Source of the DNA: Verrucomicrobiales bacterium | GTDB taxonomy: Bacteria; Verrucomicrobiota; Verrucomicrobiia; Verrucomicrobiales; DEV007 | DNA length: 7,387 nucleotides | Assembly (NCBI GenBank): GCA_007123695.1 | Contig: SLGN01000714.1 | Coordinates: forward strand, 1-7,387 | Reading direction: 5' to 3' | Shown: one piece after another, positions 4,899-7,387 of the stretch | How the letters are laid out: each line of letters opens with the position of its first letter | Numbering within the stretch: the first letter of the stretch is position 1 | The notes under the pieces: generated by a model | Database searches by the model: none | What the model was told of the DNA's origin: nothing | The model's input: only the letters and a program-made list of their open reading frames with translations | Position numbers and translations under genes: made by a program

Positions 4899-6725
4899 AT
4901 GACCGAACGCGATCCCTCCGTGCCCCTCAGCGAGAACGTCCACCTGCTGCGCTGGGTAAAGAAAATGGCCACCCTCTGCAAGCCCGAGAGCATCCACTGG
5001 ATCGACGGCTCGCAGGAGGAATACGACCGCCTCTGCGAGGGGATGGTCGCCGCCGGCACCCTGATCCGGCTGAACGAGGAAAAATGGCCCGGCTGCTATC
5101 TCGCCCGCTCCGACGCCAGCGACGTCGCCCGGGTCGAGGACCGCACCTACATCTGCAGCGCCTCGAAGGACGGTGCGGGACCGACCAACAACTGGGTCAA
5201 CCCGTTCGAGATGAAGCGCAAGCTCCGCAAGCTCTTCGATGGCTGCATGAAGGGGCGGACGATGTACGTGCTGCCCTTCAGCATGGGACCGCTCGACTCG
5301 CCCATGGCCCAAATCGGCGTGCAGCTCACCGACTCGCCCTACGCCGTCGTCAACATGCGGATCATGGCCCGCATCGGCAGGCCGGTCTTCGAGCTGATCG
5401 ACCGCAGCGACAAGCGCGTCGTGCCCTGCATGCACACGGTCGGCGCCCCGCTCGCCCCCGGCGAGGCCGACGTGCCCTGGCCCTGCAACCCGGAGAAGTA
5501 CATCGTCCACTTTCCCGAGAACCGCGAGATCTGGAGCTACGGCTCGGGCTACGGGGGCAACGCCCTGCTCGGCAAGAAGTGCTTCGCCCTGCGCATCGCC
5601 TCGGCCATGGCCCGCGACGAGGGCTGGATGGCCGAGCACATGCTGATCCTCGGCGTGGAGGATCCCGAGGGGCGCAAGACCTATGTCGCCGCCGCCTTCC
5701 CCAGTGCCTGCGGCAAGACGAACTTCGCCATGCTGATCCCGCCGAAGCACTACAAGGAGCAGGGCTGGAAGGTCTGGACCCTCGGCGACGACATCGCCTG
5801 GATCAAGCCGGGCCCCGACGGGCGGCTCCACGCCATCAACCCCGAGGCCGGGTTCTTCGGCGTCGCCCCCGGCACCGGCGACGCGACCAACCCCAACGCG
5901 ATGGCTTCGCTGCGGAAGAACACCATCTTCACCAATGTCGCACTCACCCCCGACGGCGGCGTCTGGTGGGAGGGCATGACCGACGAGCCCCCCGCCGAGG
6001 CCATCGACTGGCAGGGCCGCCCGTGGACTCCGCAGCTCGCCGCGGAGACCGGGGCCAAGGCGGTCCATCCCAACGCCCGCTTCACCGCGCCCGCCTCGCA
6101 GTGCCCCACCATCGACCCCGACTGGGAAAAGCCCGAGGGCGTGCCCATCAGCGCGATCATCTTCGGCGGACGGCGGGCCACGACGATGCCGCTGGTCTAC
6201 CAGGCCTTCAACTGGAGCTGCGGCGTCTACATGGGCGCGACGATGGGCAGCGAGATGACCGCCGCCGCCGCCGGCACCGTCGGCCGAGTGCGCCGCGACC
6301 CCATGGCGATGCTGCCTTTCTGCGGCTACAACATGGGCGAGTACTTCCGCCATTGGCTCCTGATGCAGCGCAGCCTCAGCTCCAGCCCGCGGGTCTTCCA
6401 TGTGAACTGGTTCCGCAAGGACGCGGAAGGCAAGTTCCTCTGGCCCGGCTTCGGCGAGAACATGCGCGTGCTGAAATGGATTGTCGACCGCGCCAACGGC
6501 CACGGCGTCGCCAAGGAGACGCCGATCGGCTGGGTTCCCGGCTACGAGGACATCGACTGGACCGGACTCGACTTTCCCAAGGAGAAGTTCGACGAACTCC
6601 AGCATTTCGACCGCGAGGCCTGGCGGCGCGAGATCCTTTCGCACGAGGAGCTCTTTCTCGACCTCAAGACCCACCTGCCCCGCGAGCTGATCTACGAGCG
6701 CGAGCTGCTCATCTGCCGGATGTGA
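4899..6725 (+). CDS. pckG: Phosphoenolpyruvate carboxykinase, GTP-dependent
   Basis: It interconverts oxaloacetate + GTP and PEP + CO2 + GDP in the cytosol, the entry to gluconeogenesis or, in reverse, an anaplerotic step. At 608 residues it has the full length of the GTP class. Recognisable elements, matched to the rat enzyme from memory: VARVE with Arg78 (PEP-binding arginine); DGAGPTNNW at 91-99; [12 protein letters not shown] at 216-227 with Lys227 as metal ligand; EHMLI with His247 as second ligand; the P-loop [10 protein letters not shown] at 267-276 containing the reactive Cys271 and Lys273; and the kinase-2 GDDIAW at 296-301. [11 protein letters not shown] at 518-528 is the conserved C-terminal stretch near the nucleotide. 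All catalytic residues I can recall are present, so it should be active. It is the last gene of the rightward run tRNA-purU-hisS-pckG. Its 3' end overlaps the convergent transporter gene by 17 bases. Confidence 0.97.
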   Translation: MTERDPSVPLSENVHLLRWVKKMATLCKPESIHWIDGSQEEYDRLCEGMVAAGTLIRLNEEKWPGCYLARSDASDVARVEDRTYICSASKDGAGPTNNWVNPFEMKRKLRKLFDGCMKGRTMYVLPFSMGPLDSPMAQIGVQLTDSPYAVVNMRIMARIGRPVFELIDRSDKRVVPCMHTVGAPLAPGEADVPWPCNPEKYIVHFPENREIWSYGSGYGGNALLGKKCFALRIASAMARDEGWMAEHMLILGVEDPEGRKTYVAAAFPSACGKTNFAMLIPPKHYKEQGWKVWTLGDDIAWIKPGPDGRLHAINPEAGFFGVAPGTGDATNPNAMASLRKNTIFTNVALTPDGGVWWEGMTDEPPAEAIDWQGRPWTPQLAAETGAKAVHPNARFTAPASQCPTIDPDWEKPEGVPISAIIFGGRRATTMPLVYQAFNWSCGVYMGATMGSEMTAAAAGTVGRVRRDPMAMLPFCGYNMGEYFRHWLLMQRSLSSSPRVFHVNWFRKDAEGKFLWPGFGENMRVLKWIVDRANGHGVAKETPIGWVPGYEDIDWTGLDFPKEKFDELQHFDREAWRREILSHEELFLDLKTHLPRELIYERELLICRM

Positions 6726-7387
6726 GGGCATCGCGCGGCGCCTCCGGCGCCTTGCGGCGGAAGAAGCGGGCGAGCGGCCCCGAGATCAGGGCTGGCAGCA
6801 GCACGAGGTCGCCGACGAGAGCGAGCACGAGCACGACGGAGGTAAAGGCCGCGAAGCGGCGCGAGGGCCCGAAGTCGCTGAGGAGGAAGGCGAGCATGCC
6901 CATGGCCAGGATCAAGGTGGTCTTGACCATGGCGGCTCCGGATTTGGCGCAAGCGCGAGCGAGGCATTCCGCGAGATCGGCCGACCGGTCCCGGCGGCAG
7001 CGGGAGAAGGCGGTGAGGAAATGGATCGTGTTGTCCACCGCGATGCCGAAGGCGATGCTCGCGACGATCATCGTGGCGATGTCGATGCGGACGGGCGAAT
7101 GGCCGAGGAGACCGAAGAAGACGGCGATGGGAAAGATGTTCGGCACCGTCGCGACGAGTCCCAGCCGAAGATCGCGCAGGAAGAGGACGACCAAGGGCGA
7201 GATCAGCGCGAAGGCGAGGAAGAAGGAGCGGAAGAGTTCGCTCATGAGGAGTTCCTGCGCGTTGGCGAAGAGCTGGTGGGTCCCGGTCAGGGCCCATTCG
7301 CCCGACCCGGACTCGGCTTCGGCGCGGTCGATCGCCGCGAGGATGGCCGCCTTCACTGGAGAGTCGGCGGGATCGGACTCGGCGGCG
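6709..7387 (-). CDS. RND/MMPL-superfamily membrane transporter, C-terminal part (5' end outside window)
   Basis: The reverse-strand frame is open from the right edge to TGA at 6711-6709, so 225 C-terminal residues are visible. A GTG at 7356 lies inside the frame and is not the true start. After ~54 residues belonging to the end of the second periplasmic loop, five hydrophobic segments follow (about 55-70, 74-95, 101-124, 153-171 and 178-201, counted from the edge). These are the last five of the twelve helices of this fold. Typical family stretches are [15 protein letters not shown], the helix [12 protein letters not shown] with conserved Asp118, and [10 protein letters not shown] near the end. 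A short basic cytoplasmic tail follows. These proteins use the proton gradient to move lipids, hopanoids or other hydrophobic molecules across or out of the inner membrane; the substrate cannot be told from this part. It converges on pckG with a 17-base overlap. Confidence 0.88.
   Translation of the reverse strand, partial: AAESDPADSPVKAAILAAIDRAEAESGSGEWALTGTHQLFANAQELLMSELFRSFFLAFALISPLVVLFLRDLRLGLVATVPNIFPIAVFFGLLGHSPVRIDIATMIVASIAFGIAVDNTIHFLTAFSRCRRDRSADLAECLARACAKSGAAMVKTTLILAMGMLAFLLSDFGPSRRFAAFTSVVLVLALVGDLVLLPALISGPLARFFRRKAPEAPRDALTSGR
6737..6751 (+). terminator. Perfect GC hairpin just past pckG, inside the transporter's coding end; terminator candidate
   Basis: GGCGCC (6737-6742), loop TCC, GGCGCC (6746-6751): a perfect 6-pair GC stem beginning 12 bases after the pckG stop. 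Because the genes overlap, it lies within the last codons of the opposite-strand transporter (the APEAPR region). Only TTG follows it, not a T-run, so any termination would be weak or would need a factor. It would fold in transcripts of either strand. Confidence 0.3.

Noticed and set aside
4173..6731. An 852-codon reverse-strand open frame opposite hisS and pckG.
   Set aside because: It is fully antisense to strongly supported genes, with a biased low-complexity product in its C-terminal part. The same GC-bias artefact applies to the 573-codon frame at 3338-5059.

Overview
This is a GC-rich (about two-thirds G+C by eye), densely coded bacterial chromosome segment. I see no transposase, integrase, CRISPR array, toxin or defence gene. 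The histidyl-tRNA synthetase and oxidoreductase sequences, the strong C/G-ending codon preference and the lack of Shine-Dalgarno sites remind me of Verrucomicrobiota, perhaps the Opitutae. That placement is from memory and is only moderately secure.

Layout from left to right. (1) Positions 1-1108 hold the 3' end of an unrecognised gene with a long acidic, disordered tail. It overlaps (ATGA) a gene for a probably exported protein whose C-terminus is rich in Arg, Gly and Ser. (2) After 160 bases that contain one small hairpin, a stand-alone Gfo/Idh/MocA-family NAD(P)-dependent oxidoreductase runs from 1269 to 2342. (3) The 170 bases that follow hold a nested inverted repeat, a candidate promoter and a leader hairpin. 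They end at a tRNA-Leu (2513-2594) whose anticodon reads AAG, an unusual A34 leucine tRNA for a bacterium. (4) On the same strand follow purU (10-formyl-THF deformylase), hisS (histidyl-tRNA synthetase) and pckG (GTP-dependent PEP carboxykinase), with gaps of 63, 77 and 34 bases and no convincing terminator between them. They could form one tRNA-led transcript. (5) On the opposite strand, the C-terminal third of an RND/MMPL-type membrane transporter enters from the right edge. Its end overlaps the end of pckG by 17 bases.

The recognisable genes are housekeeping or central metabolism: one-carbon metabolism, tRNA charging, the PEP/oxaloacetate node and membrane export. I did not find an obviously new multi-gene system. 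The points most worth checking are the tRNA-Leu(AAG) set against strong CTC codon preference, and the pyrimidine-rich upstream regions containing CCTCC in place of a Shine-Dalgarno site at four start codons. Also notable are the HisRS motif 3 without its usual arginine and the overlapping convergent gene ends with a perfect GC hairpin inside the neighbour's coding region.
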